Origin: Krasilnikoviella flava
GTDB taxonomy: Bacteria > Actinomycetota > Actinomycetes > Actinomycetales > Cellulomonadaceae
Length of the DNA: 64,000 nt
Assembly (NCBI RefSeq): GCF_900167525.1
Contig: NZ_FUZQ01000004.1
Coordinates: forward strand, 118,737-182,736
Direction: 5' to 3'
In this document: positions 54,183-62,298 of the stretch, one piece after another
Layout of the letters: each line of letters opens with the position of its first letter
Position numbering within the stretch: the first letter of the stretch is position 1
The notes under the pieces: model-generated
What the model was told of the DNA's origin: nothing
Database searches by the model: none
What the model saw: the letters and a program-made list of their open reading frames with translations, nothing else
Program-made: the position numbers and the translations under genes

Positions 54183-54809
54183 TCAGGCGGAGAGGGCGGC
54201 GAGGGTCGTGTCGCGCACGAGGGCCGGTGCGTCGTCGGCGGTGATCTCGCCGCGGTGCACGGCGGCGGACGCGCCGTGGAGGATCGCCTGGAACACGCTG
54301 AGCTGCCACTCGACCGGCATGTCCGCGCGGAACTCCCCGGCCGCTCGGCCGCGCTCGAGCACGTCGCGTGCGCGCGCCATGGGTCCGTCGTGGGCGCGCC
54401 GCATCTCCTCGGGCGGTAGCACCTGCGACCCGGCGACCACCAGCGCCCCGAAGCGGTGGGTGAGGTGCCAGGTGGCCTCCAGCATGCGAGCCAGGGCCTC
54501 GCGCGGGTCGCCGTCGAGGTCCACCTCTGCCAGCGACGCGTCGGTCTGCGCGATGGCGCGGTCGACGACCTCGCGCACGAGCGTCGCCCGGGAGTCGAAG
54601 TGCCCGTAGAGCGTGACCCGGCCGACGCCTGCGGCCCTCGCGATCTCGTTGATGCTGGCGTCGGGGTCCGTCGCCAGCACCCGGGTGGCCGCCGCCACGA
54701 TCGACTCGACGTTCCGGAGGGCGTCGGCGCGCTTGGCGCGGTCCCGGCCGCCGTCGGCCGCCCCGGCCGACCGCTTCGCCGCTGCCGTCGATGCCGGTGT
54801 CGTGGTCAC
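54183..54809 (-). CDS. TetR family repressor
   Basis: A 208-residue regulator starting at GTG 54809 with a GGAGG site. The N-terminal HTH reads ATRVLATDPDASINEIARAA then GVGRVTLYGHFDSRATLVREV, as in TetR proteins. The ligand-binding domain is all helical. It is upstream of, and on the same strand as, the MFS gene, with the operators between them. A CCTGTACAGG palindrome at 54824-54833 just before its start could allow autoregulation. Confidence 0.9.
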   Translation of the reverse strand: MTTTPASTAAAKRSAGAADGGRDRAKRADALRNVESIVAAATRVLATDPDASINEIARAAGVGRVTLYGHFDSRATLVREVVDRAIAQTDASLAEVDLDGDPREALARMLEATWHLTHRFGALVVAGSQVLPPEEMRRAHDGPMARARDVLERGRAAGEFRADMPVEWQLSVFQAILHGASAAVHRGEITADDAPALVRDTTLAALSA

Positions 54810-54843
54810 GAGGTTCCTCCAAGCCTGTACAGGGATGTCCAGG

Positions 54844-55155
54844 TTAACGTCCCGGGCCGAGGAACCGGTGGCAGTCGACCTCGACGGTTCCGCCGTCGAC
54901 GGGCGCCCGGTGCGCGAACCGGCCCTCGTCGACCCAGCCCTGCCGCGCGTAGAAGCGCCGGCCGGCCGTGTTCCCGGTCGCGACGGCGAGCCAGGCGCGG
55001 GCGTGGCCGGACGCCCGCACGGCCTGCTCCGCGCGGCGGAGCAGCGCCCCGCCGAGGCCGCCGCCGCGCGCGGCCCGGTCGAGGTACAGCTGCGCGACGG
55101 CATCCGTGTCCTCCGGCGTCGCGGGCCGGAGCTCGCCTCTCATCGGTGTCTCCAT
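54844..55155 (-). pseudogene. GNAT acetyltransferase with internal deletion
   Basis: From an ATG at 55155 the frame begins like a GNAT protein (RGELRPATPEDTDAVAQL) but passes directly into the acetyl-CoA region YLDRAARGGGLGGALLRRAE, then GNTAGRRFYARQGWVDEGRF. About 60-80 residues (strands 2-4 and helix 2) that normally lie between are missing, giving only 103 residues instead of about 160-190. The frame is kept. The product is unlikely to fold as an active enzyme. Confidence 0.6.
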
Positions 55156-55256
55156 CGGCCACTCTTCCCATAACTCGAACACCGACGTACAGTTTATGCG
55201 CTGGGGCGTCAGCGGTAGCCCCAGGCGGTTCGCACTCACAGGGGAGCGAGAAGACC

Positions 55257-55838
55257 ATGACCCAGGACCAGGTGCGTGACACCTCGAGGACGAGCGGCAC
55301 CGCGCGGTCGACGCTCGGTCGGGTGTGGCCGGCGGCGCTGGGAGTGCTCGTCGCGGCGGGCACGATGATCGGGCTCGCGGACGCGCGCGACGTCGCCCCG
55401 GTGCTCGCCGCCTCCGGATTCGTCTACCTGGTCGCGGCCGCGCTCGGCCGCCCCGGCGCGGCGTGGCCCGCGTTCGGGGTGACGTTCGTGCTGATCGGCG
55501 TCGCCAAGGTCACCGACCTCGACCCGACGGTGTGGCTGCTGGCCCTGGCCCTGGTCCTCGCGGTCGTGGGCCTCGCCCGCGGGCGAGCGCGGCCGGCATG
55601 GTCGCTGCCGCTGCAGGCGGCGGCGATGCTCGTCCTCGCCGCCGCAGCGCTCGTCGCCGTCCGGGCGGACGCCACCGCGGGCGGACTGGTCGTCGCCGTC
55701 GCGCTGCTCGGACACGCCGCCTGGGACTTCCACCACCACCGCACCGGGCGGGTGGTCAGCCTGTCCCTGGCGGAGTTCTGCGGCGTGCTCGACGTGCTGC
55801 TGGCCGTCGCGCTCGGGGTCCTCGTGCTGACGGCGTGA
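55257..55838 (+). CDS. Multi-pass membrane protein, 193 aa
   Basis: Six or so hydrophobic segments, starting at ATG 55257 with a GGGGAGCGAG ribosome site. No family is recognised with certainty; GHAAWDFHHHRTGRVV near residue 160 is a His-rich loop typical of small actinobacterial integral membrane proteins. The gene is divergent from the broken GNAT gene and convergent with the epimerase. Confidence 0.75.
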   Translation: MTQDQVRDTSRTSGTARSTLGRVWPAALGVLVAAGTMIGLADARDVAPVLAASGFVYLVAAALGRPGAAWPAFGVTFVLIGVAKVTDLDPTVWLLALALVLAVVGLARGRARPAWSLPLQAAAMLVLAAAALVAVRADATAGGLVVAVALLGHAAWDFHHHRTGRVVSLSLAEFCGVLDVLLAVALGVLVLTA

Positions 55839-55841
55839 CCC

Positions 55842-56834
55842 TCAGGGGCGGCCGACGACGTCGTCGATCGCCGGGCCGAGGTCGGGCCACCGGAACGTGA
55901 AGCCGGCGTCCTCGAGCCGGCGCGGCACCACCCACCGGCTCTTGAGCAGCAGCTCCGACTCGTTGCGCAGCACGAGCATCGCGGGTTCCAGCAGCCAGCG
56001 CGGCGCGGGCAGCCCGAACGGTGCTCGCGTGGCGCGGCGCAGCGCGGCCATGAGGGAGCGGTTGTCAGCCGTGTGCGGCGACGCGACGTTGACCGGTCCG
56101 GACAGGTGGTCGTGCTCGTCGACGAACCGCACCGCGCGCACGACGTCGTCCACGTGGACCCACGAGAACTTCTGCCGTCCCCGGCTGCGGTGCGCCGCCG
56201 CCGCCGCGGGGGTGGGCGCGTCGCCGATGCCGCGGTACCGGCGGTGGCCGAACCACGGGCCGTCGAGCTGCGGCCCGCCGACGCCGAGCCGCGCGACGCG
56301 CGCGAGCAGGTCGGACGCGGGGCCGCCCAGCACGATGGCCAGACGGAGCGCGACCCGGCGGGTGCCGGGCAGGTCGCCGGCGAACAGCTCGGCCTCCCAG
56401 GCGCGCGCGACGTCGACCGAGAACCCGGTGCCGAGCTCGCCGTCGTCCTCGCCCTGCGGGCGGTCGAGGGCGTACCGGTAGATCGTGGCCGTGCTGGCGT
56501 TGAGCCACAGGCGCGGCGGCGCGGAGGCCTCCGCGACGGCAGTGCGCAGCGCGCGCGTGGTCTCCACCCGGGAGCGAAGGATCTCGTCCCGGTTCGCGTC
56601 GGTGTAGCGGCAGCCGACGCTCCTCCCGGCGAGGTTCACGAGGACGTCGGCGCCGTCGACCACGCGGGCCAGCGCGGCGGCGTCGTCCCACCGCGCGTCG
56701 GGCCCGGTCCGACCGACGCGCGCGACGTCGTACCCGCGCCGGGCGAGGTCGGCGGCCAGGGCCGTGCCGAGGAAGCCGGTCCAGGCGGCGACCACTGCGC
56801 GTCGGGGTCCGGGCGTGGGGGAGGGGACGGTCAT
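55842..56834 (-). CDS. TIGR01777-type NAD-dependent epimerase (SDR39U1-like)
   Basis: A 330-residue extended SDR from ATG 56834. Family features are VNLAGRSVGCRYTDANRDEI, SRVETTRAL, STATIYRYA, GRQKFSWVHVDDVVRAV and the C-terminal SRWVVPRRLEDAGFTFRWPD. The N-terminal nucleotide motif reads VVAAWTGFLG, so the first glycine of GxxGxxG is Ala. It is divergent from a TetR gene, which probably controls it. Confidence 0.85.
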   Translation of the reverse strand: MTVPSPTPGPRRAVVAAWTGFLGTALAADLARRGYDVARVGRTGPDARWDDAAALARVVDGADVLVNLAGRSVGCRYTDANRDEILRSRVETTRALRTAVAEASAPPRLWLNASTATIYRYALDRPQGEDDGELGTGFSVDVARAWEAELFAGDLPGTRRVALRLAIVLGGPASDLLARVARLGVGGPQLDGPWFGHRRYRGIGDAPTPAAAAAHRSRGRQKFSWVHVDDVVRAVRFVDEHDHLSGPVNVASPHTADNRSLMAALRRATRAPFGLPAPRWLLEPAMLVLRNESELLLKSRWVVPRRLEDAGFTFRWPDLGPAIDDVVGRP

Positions 56835-56859
56835 CGTGCGCTCCTTGCCGATCGCTATG

Positions 56860-56888
56860 TTGATCAGTCGGTTAAGTCGATCGATCAA
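56860..56888. promoter_or_regulatory. Inverted repeat TTGATC/GATCAA between epimerase and TetR genes
   Basis: TTGATC at 56860-56865 and GATCAA at 56883-56888, 17 bases apart, centred in the 70-base divergent region. It is a candidate TetR operator controlling both genes. Confidence 0.4.
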
Positions 56889-56904
56889 AGCATAGGATCG
56901 CGCC

Positions 56905-57546
56905 ATGGTGGAAGCAGGCCCGGCGGCGGGCGGGCGCGGCCGGAACGCCGACGAGACGCGGCGACGACTGCTGGACGCCGCCGACCGGGTGCTGCGCGAC
57001 CACGGGTATGCCGGGACGTCGGCGCGCACGGTCGCCGCGGAGGCCGGGGTGAACCCGGCGCTGATCTTCTACCACTACGGCGGCGTGGACCCGCTGCTGC
57101 TGGCCGCGCTCGACCGCGCGAGCGAGGTGCGGCTCGCGCGGCACCGTGCGACTGCGGAGCGGGCCGGCACGCTCGAGGAGCTCGCCGCCGCGGCGGCGAC
57201 GATCTATCGCACCGACGTCGAGCAGGGCTATCTCGCGACCTTCAGCGAGCTCGTCGCGGCCGCCGTCACCAAGCCCGCGCTGCGCCAGGAGATCAGCGGC
57301 CGTGCCGAGGCGTGGGTGGCGTTCGTCGAGGAGCAGTGGGAACGGGTCGTGGGCGGGACCCCACTCGCCCGCCTGCTGCCCGCGCGCGACGTGGCGAACG
57401 CCGCGATCACCTTCTACCTCGGTGCCAACCTCTTCTCGGTGATCGACCCCGACGGCGCCCGGACCGAGGGCGTCCTGGACCTCGCCGGCCGGCTCGCACC
57501 CCGCGCCGGGCTGCTCACGATGCGGCTGCCCGGGCGCCGCCGCTGA
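56905..57546 (+). CDS. TetR family regulator
   Basis: A 213-residue protein with N-terminal HTH (RRLLDAADRVLRDHGYAGTS then AGVNPALIFYHYGGVDPLLL). The C-terminal helical domain is about 140 residues. Divergent arrangement with the epimerase suggests local control. Ligand unknown. Confidence 0.9.
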   Translation: MVEAGPAAGGRGRNADETRRRLLDAADRVLRDHGYAGTSARTVAAEAGVNPALIFYHYGGVDPLLLAALDRASEVRLARHRATAERAGTLEELAAAAATIYRTDVEQGYLATFSELVAAAVTKPALRQEISGRAEAWVAFVEEQWERVVGGTPLARLLPARDVANAAITFYLGANLFSVIDPDGARTEGVLDLAGRLAPRAGLLTMRLPGRRR

Positions 57547-57550
57547 CCGG

Positions 57551-58030
57551 CTACAGGTCGAGCTCGACCTCGCGGCGGACGTCGCGATCGGGCTCGAGCA
57601 CGAAGAACCGCGACACGACGGCGTGGAAGAGGCGCAGCTCGGCGGGCGCGACGACGCGCTCGACGGGCCACGGACCCAGCCCCTCGGCGCGGGAGCGGCG
57701 GTCGAAGATCGCGAGGCAGCGCTCGCGGTCGGGCTCCGGGACCTCGCCGGCCGACGCCTCCGCGTACACGGCGCGGGGCCGCCCGTCGACGGGCACCGGG
57801 GTCTCGAAGACCACGACCCCCACCGCGGAGCGTGCAACGACGTTGGACGAGTGGCGCGTGCCGAGGCGGGAGACCCAGACGAGCTCCCGGCCCTCGCGGG
57901 CGAACCACACGGGGGTGGGCCACGGGTTCCCGTCGCCGTCCGCGGTGGCGAGGACCAGGTAGCGACCGTCGTCGAGGACGCGTCGCGCGAGCTCGGCGTC
58001 GTCCGTCGGGTCGTCGGCCGATTCCGCCAT
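57551..58030 (-). CDS. PPOX class F420/FMN-binding protein
   Basis: A 159-residue split-barrel protein starting at ATG 58030. DGRYLVLATADGDGNPWPTPVWFA, LVWVSRLGTRHSSNVVARSAVGVVVF and AVYAEASAGEV fit pyridoxamine-phosphate-oxidase-like barrels. The flavin type is not clear by eye. It is convergent with the TetR gene, with only four bases between their stops. Confidence 0.8.
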   Translation of the reverse strand: MAESADDPTDDAELARRVLDDGRYLVLATADGDGNPWPTPVWFAREGRELVWVSRLGTRHSSNVVARSAVGVVVFETPVPVDGRPRAVYAEASAGEVPEPDRERCLAIFDRRSRAEGLGPWPVERVVAPAELRLFHAVVSRFFVLEPDRDVRREVELDL

Positions 58031-58091
58031 CACGGACCTCCTCGTCGTGGGCCGACACCATGCTGGCACGATGCTCGCGGCTCGGCAGCGG

Positions 58092-58502
58092 TCAGGACGT
58101 CAGGGAGCTGAGCACCTCGCGGTAGTGGGAGTTCTCCATCACGCCGAGCACGTTGCCGAACGGGTCGACGACGGCCGCGGTCACGAAGCCGGGGCCGCGC
58201 TCGATCGGCTCCTGGTACGCAGTGGCGCCGAGCTCCAGCAGCCGCTCCCAGGCGCCGCGGACGTCGTCGACCGCCCAGTAGGCGAAGGCGCCCGCGGCGC
58301 CGTCGGGCTGCGGGGGAGCGAAGCGCCGGTCCATGATCCCCAGCTCGTGCTGGTAGTCGCCGATCCGGAATTCCGCGTAGGCGAGGCCGCCGCCGGCCTC
58401 GCGGGCGAAGTAGGCGTCGGTGCCGAGCACCTCGGCGTACCAGTCGCGGGCGGCGGCGACGTCGTCGGCCAGGTAGGTGATGGTGGTCAGTCCGCGCAGC
58501 AT
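58092..58502 (-). CDS. VOC family (glyoxalase/dioxygenase-like) protein
   Basis: A 136-residue protein from ATG 58502. Paired beta-alpha-beta-beta-beta modules are seen: ITYLADDVAAARDWYAEVLG, then FAYWAVDDVRGAWERLLELG and AAVVDPFGNVLGVMEN. Possible metal ligands are limited (His52, Glu123), so activity is uncertain. It is divergent from a WYL regulator with palindromic sites between. Confidence 0.85.
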   Translation of the reverse strand: MLRGLTTITYLADDVAAARDWYAEVLGTDAYFAREAGGGLAYAEFRIGDYQHELGIMDRRFAPPQPDGAAGAFAYWAVDDVRGAWERLLELGATAYQEPIERGPGFVTAAVVDPFGNVLGVMENSHYREVLSSLTS

Positions 58503-58537
58503 GTCGGCTCCTCGTGCTCGGTGCGGCCGTCGTGGCC

Positions 58538-58571
58538 GGTGCTCACGAGGTCCGGTGACCTCGTGAGCACC
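58538..58571. promoter_or_regulatory. Perfect 15-bp inverted repeat in VOC/WYL divergent region
   Basis: Arms GGTGCTCACGAGGTC (58538-58552) and GACCTCGTGAGCACC (58557-58571) around CGGT. The location, 36 bases before the VOC start and 56 before the regulator, fits an operator rather than a terminator. Confidence 0.6.
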
Positions 58572-58583
58572 ACTCTTCCGGTC

Positions 58584-58608
58584 AAAGTGATCATCTACTG
58601 AGCACTTT
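58584..58608. promoter_or_regulatory. Imperfect palindrome before the WYL regulator
   Basis: AAAGTG-n-TCA, five bases, TGA-n-CACTTT; symmetric over 25 bases with two unpaired positions. It ends 18 bases before the regulator start, so binding there could mediate autoregulation. Confidence 0.5.
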
Positions 58609-58626
58609 CCGTGGGAGTCTCGGAGC

Positions 58627-59661
58627 ATGCGCGCCGACCGGCTCATCCAGGTGCTCCTCCACCTGCAGTCCCGACCCCGGGTGACCGCGGCCCAGCTCGC
58701 GGCGGACCTCGAGGTCTCGGTGGCGACCGCCCGCCGGGACCTCGAGGCGCTCTCCGCCGCGGGCGTGCCCGTCTACCCGCAACCCGGCCGCGGCGGGGGG
58801 TGGTCGTTGCTCGGCGGGTCGCGCACGGACCTCAGCGGGCTGACCGCGCCCGAGGCCCGGGCGCTCTTCCTGCTCGCGGGGCCCGGGGTGGCATCGTCCG
58901 ACGACGCGCGGTCCGCGTTGCGCAAGCTCGTACGGGCGTTGCCCGCGACCTTCCGCGCCGAGGCGGAGGCGGCCGCTGCGGCCGTGGTCGTGGACCGCGA
59001 GGCCTGGAGCGCGGTCGGGCGCGCCCGGCCCCCCGAGGTGGACGCGCTGCAGCGGGCCGTCGTCGAGCGGCGTCGTGTGCGGATCGACTACACGGGCGCC
59101 ACCGGGCGGTCGTCACGGCGCGACGTCGACCCCTGGGGCCTCGTGGACAAGGAGGGCGCGTGGTACCTGATCGCCGGGACGCCGGGCGGGCCGCGCACGT
59201 TCCGGGTGGACCGCATCGGTGCCCTGGAGGTCACGGACGAGGCCGCCGTCGTCCCCGACGACGTCGATCTGGGGGCCGAGTGGGAGCGCGTCGTCGGCGA
59301 GGTCGAGAGCAAGCGCTCCGCGACCTGGGCGACCGTGCGCGTCGCCGCCGAGCACGTCGAAGTCCTGCGCGCGCAGTTCGGGCGGCACACGGTCGTGGCG
59401 GAGGACGACGACGATCCCGGCGCCGCAGCCGCCGGGCGGGTCCGCGTGCGGGTCGCCGCGCCCACGCCGCTGGACCTCGCGCGGCACCTCGCCGGCTGGG
59501 GAGCGCAGGCGGACGTCGTCGGCCCGCCCGAGGTCCGGGCGGAGCTCGCCCGGCTGGGCGCGGAGCTCGTCGCGGCGCACGGTGCCGCGGCGGACGACGG
59601 GAGGACAGGCGACGACGAGAGGACAGGCGACGGCGCGGAGCACGACGGCGCCCGGCCGTGA
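58627..59661 (+). CDS. WYL domain transcriptional regulator
   Basis: A 344-residue protein with an N-terminal DeoR/YafY-type HTH (RLIQVLLHLQSRPRVTAAQL, VSVATARRDLEALSAAGVPVY) and a WYL domain around residues 140-215 (VRIDYTG...RRDVDPWGLVDKEGAWYLIA, TFRVDRIGAL), then the WCX extension. The acidic tail contains a short repeated RTGDDERTGDG segment. It probably controls the divergent VOC gene through the palindromes between them. Confidence 0.9.
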   Translation: MRADRLIQVLLHLQSRPRVTAAQLAADLEVSVATARRDLEALSAAGVPVYPQPGRGGGWSLLGGSRTDLSGLTAPEARALFLLAGPGVASSDDARSALRKLVRALPATFRAEAEAAAAAVVVDREAWSAVGRARPPEVDALQRAVVERRRVRIDYTGATGRSSRRDVDPWGLVDKEGAWYLIAGTPGGPRTFRVDRIGALEVTDEAAVVPDDVDLGAEWERVVGEVESKRSATWATVRVAAEHVEVLRAQFGRHTVVAEDDDDPGAAAAGRVRVRVAAPTPLDLARHLAGWGAQADVVGPPEVRAELARLGAELVAAHGAAADDGRTGDDERTGDGAEHDGARP

Positions 59662-59683
59662 CGGGTGGTCACGGTCGGGCGCC
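59647..59683. terminator. Bidirectional terminator-type hairpin
   Basis: Arms GGCGCCCGGCCGTGAC (59647-59662) and GTCACGGTCGGGCGCC (59668-59683), 16 bp with one mismatch and a five-base loop. It overlaps the end of the WYL gene and lies between convergent genes. No T-run follows. Confidence 0.7.
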
Positions 59684-59703
59684 GGCGCAGCACGAGCACG
59701 GCG

Positions 59704-62214
59704 TCACAGGCAGACGTGCGAGCTGCCCTCCCGCACCGTGGTGCGCAGGGTGGTGCCGGGCCGCGGCGTCACCTGCAGGCGTGCGTCCGAGCCGACGTTG
59801 ACGTCGAAGCACGCGCCGCCGCGGGTGAGCACGAAGTCGCGCACGACGACGCGCCCCCCGGTCGCGCGGAAGACCGTGCGCCCGTCCCGCTCGAGCGTGG
59901 TCGCGGTGGGGCTGACCGTCGCCGCCCAGGTGTGCCCGCCCACGCGCACGTCGTCGACGGCGTTGCGGCCGGGCAAGGCCAGGGAGCCGAAGGTGACGGC
60001 ACCGGGCCGGCCCCACGCGTCCTCGGCGACGAGCTCGTGCACCGCCATCAGGGGCATCACGTTGGACCAGGTGTAGTAGCGCCATGCGCTGTCCACCGCC
60101 GAGGCGTTGATGACCTGGCCCGGCTCGGGGTCGAAGTACTCGGGGAAGAACCCGTTCTCGTCCCAGCTGTCGAGGTACATGTCCGTGCTCTTCGCCGCCA
60201 GCGTCCCCGCGGCCTCGTCGAGCCCGTACCGCTTGAGGCCGTCGTAGACGGTGGCGTTCATCGGCGGCCACACGGCGCCGCGCCACTGCTCGCAGGTGTT
60301 CTCCTCGCCCCAGCCCAGGTAGTACGTGTACTCCGGGGACGACGTCGCGGAGGCGTCGCCGTTCGCGCAGTACTCCGCGTCGTCCCGGCTGATGCTCGGG
60401 ATGGCGTACTCGCCCCAGAACTGCTCGGGGTCGAGCAGGTTCTCCTCGACCGTGCGCTGCGCCCGCTCGGGCGTCGCCAGCCCGCCGAACAGCGGGTAGA
60501 AGACCGTCGGCGTGATGACGTCCCCCCACGTGCCGTCGAGGTTCCGGTCGAGGTACATGGCCCGCTCGTCGTCCCAGAGGGTGTCGTTCGCGGCCTGCTT
60601 GGTCCGTTCCAGGACGGCGGTGAACCGGCGCGCGTCGTCGGGCCGGTCGAGCGCGTCGGCGAGGTCGGCCAACGACTCCGCCATCAGGGCGTAGTACGAG
60701 GTCAGCGCGACGTCGGTGAGGTCGGTGTTGTCGCGCTCGTCGCCGCTGCCACCCTGCTTGGCGATGCGGTCGGCGGCCAGGTAGACGGGCAGGTCGTCGA
60801 GGCCGAGGTGGTTGCCCACCTTGCTCGGATCGCCGTCGTACGGCGCCTCCAGCAGGCCGTCGTCGTTCACGTCCCACTCGGGCAGCTTGTCGAAGAACTC
60901 CACGAGCGACGGGTAGGCCAGCTCGACGAGCGCGCGGTCGCCGGTGGCGGCGTAGATCCGCTTGACGGCGTAGGCGTGCATCGGGCCCGCGTGCAGCTGG
61001 TCGTAGCGCGGCCCGCCGGAGGCGAACAGCACCCGCTCGTGCTGCCGCGCCAGGTCGGGGTCGACGGTGAGCGCGGTGACGGCGTCCCACGCGGAGTCCC
61101 AGCCGGTGAAGATCGAGTCGTTCTCCGCCCCGCCGCGGCCCCAGCCCCACACGAGGAAGCTCTGCCGCGACTGCTCGTCGTAGTTCGCGTTGAGGGCCAT
61201 GGCGGTGCGCATCGCCGTCGCCGCGCGACCGGCCGGCCCGCTGCCGCTGAGGGTGTCGTCGTCGGCCTGCGCTCGGGCCCGTGCCAGCGCGCGCAGGATG
61301 CCCCCGTGGCCGGGGCCCGCCGTCGGCGGCTCGTCCGACACGCTCGTCGTGAACGTGATCGTCTCGTCCTCCTCCAGCGTGTACCGCAGGGCAGCCGCGG
61401 CGTCGCCGTCGGCCCCCGCCTCGCCCTGCATCGCCGCGACCATGTCGTCCACGGACGCGTACGCCCCGGCGTCGTCCGGCGCCTGCGTGGGGAGCAGCGC
61501 GAAGTGGCCGACGGCGGACGGGTCGTCCAGCCCGGCTCCCGTGGCGCGGACGCCGCGGTCGGTCACCTCGTAGGAGTTCTCCTCGCCCCACGGCGGTGCC
61601 GCCTCGAGGAAGACGGTCGCGTCGGCGTCGCGAGCCGTGACCGAGCCCACGAGGGTGTTCGGCGCGGTGCGGGCGAACCGCAGGACGATCGTCTGCTTGT
61701 CGCGCTGCGTCTGGTCGTAGCGTGCCTGCAGGGTGGGCAGCTGGTCGCGGGCCTCCGCGACCTGCTCGGCCGACCACTCGTCGGGGTGGGCGAGGATCTC
61801 GCGCAGCGCGCCGAGCCGGTCCGGCGTGATGCTCCGGTCGTCGCTGCTGATCTCGACCTCGTAGTACGAGCCGTCCACGGTGACGGGCCCGACGTGGGCG
61901 ACGTGGGCGAGCAGGCCCTGGTTCTCGCGGACGAGCCGGCCGGCGGAGGTCAGCAGGTCGACGCGGAGCGCGAAGCGGCTCTCGCCCTCCCCGACGAGGA
62001 GGGCGCCGTTGTCGTCCCGCTCGACGTAGCCGGGCAGGGCGAAGGGGCGCTGCAGCCCGACGTCGGTGTCGGGCGGTCCGTCCGCGCCTGTCGCGCCCCC
62101 GGCCGGGACCGCGACGGACGCGAGCAGCGCAGCCGCGGCGCCCAGGACGACGGGCACGCGGCGGCGCGTTCGGGCGCCGCGTGGTGCTCGGGTGATGGGG
62201 TGGTGGTCGGTCAT
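59704..62214 (-). CDS. Secreted MGH1/GH63-like glycoside hydrolase
   Basis: An 836-residue secreted protein from ATG 62214, with a basic N-region and hydrophobic signal (VPVVLGAAAALLASVAVPAG). After an N-terminal beta domain of about 300 residues comes an (alpha/alpha)6 barrel with GWDSAWDAVTALTVDPDLAR, LLEAPYDGDPSKVGNHLGLD and QWRGAVWPPMNATVYDGLKR, the WRGxVWPPMN motif of GH63/MGH1-type enzymes (clan GH-G). A short C-terminal beta domain has a Cys pair. It likely removes alpha-linked glucosyl or mannosyl-type residues from external glycans. A LacI-type operator precedes it. Confidence 0.8.
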   Translation of the reverse strand: MTDHHPITRAPRGARTRRRVPVVLGAAAALLASVAVPAGGATGADGPPDTDVGLQRPFALPGYVERDDNGALLVGEGESRFALRVDLLTSAGRLVRENQGLLAHVAHVGPVTVDGSYYEVEISSDDRSITPDRLGALREILAHPDEWSAEQVAEARDQLPTLQARYDQTQRDKQTIVLRFARTAPNTLVGSVTARDADATVFLEAAPPWGEENSYEVTDRGVRATGAGLDDPSAVGHFALLPTQAPDDAGAYASVDDMVAAMQGEAGADGDAAAALRYTLEEDETITFTTSVSDEPPTAGPGHGGILRALARARAQADDDTLSGSGPAGRAATAMRTAMALNANYDEQSRQSFLVWGWGRGGAENDSIFTGWDSAWDAVTALTVDPDLARQHERVLFASGGPRYDQLHAGPMHAYAVKRIYAATGDRALVELAYPSLVEFFDKLPEWDVNDDGLLEAPYDGDPSKVGNHLGLDDLPVYLAADRIAKQGGSGDERDNTDLTDVALTSYYALMAESLADLADALDRPDDARRFTAVLERTKQAANDTLWDDERAMYLDRNLDGTWGDVITPTVFYPLFGGLATPERAQRTVEENLLDPEQFWGEYAIPSISRDDAEYCANGDASATSSPEYTYYLGWGEENTCEQWRGAVWPPMNATVYDGLKRYGLDEAAGTLAAKSTDMYLDSWDENGFFPEYFDPEPGQVINASAVDSAWRYYTWSNVMPLMAVHELVAEDAWGRPGAVTFGSLALPGRNAVDDVRVGGHTWAATVSPTATTLERDGRTVFRATGGRVVVRDFVLTRGGACFDVNVGSDARLQVTPRPGTTLRTTVREGSSHVCL

Positions 62215-62228
62215 GGCCTGCTCCTCGG

Positions 62229-62242
62229 TGTGAGCGCTCACA
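62229..62242. promoter_or_regulatory. LacI-family operator
   Basis: TGTGAGCGCTCACA is a perfect 14-bp palindrome with the central CG of LacI/GalR-type operators, 15 bases upstream of the glycoside hydrolase ATG. Sugar-dependent repression is expected; the regulator gene is not in the window. Confidence 0.75.
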
Positions 62243-62298
62243 AGGTGTGTGAAAGGGAGGGGCCGTGCCGCGCGTGGTGCGCGGCACGGCCCCGAGCA

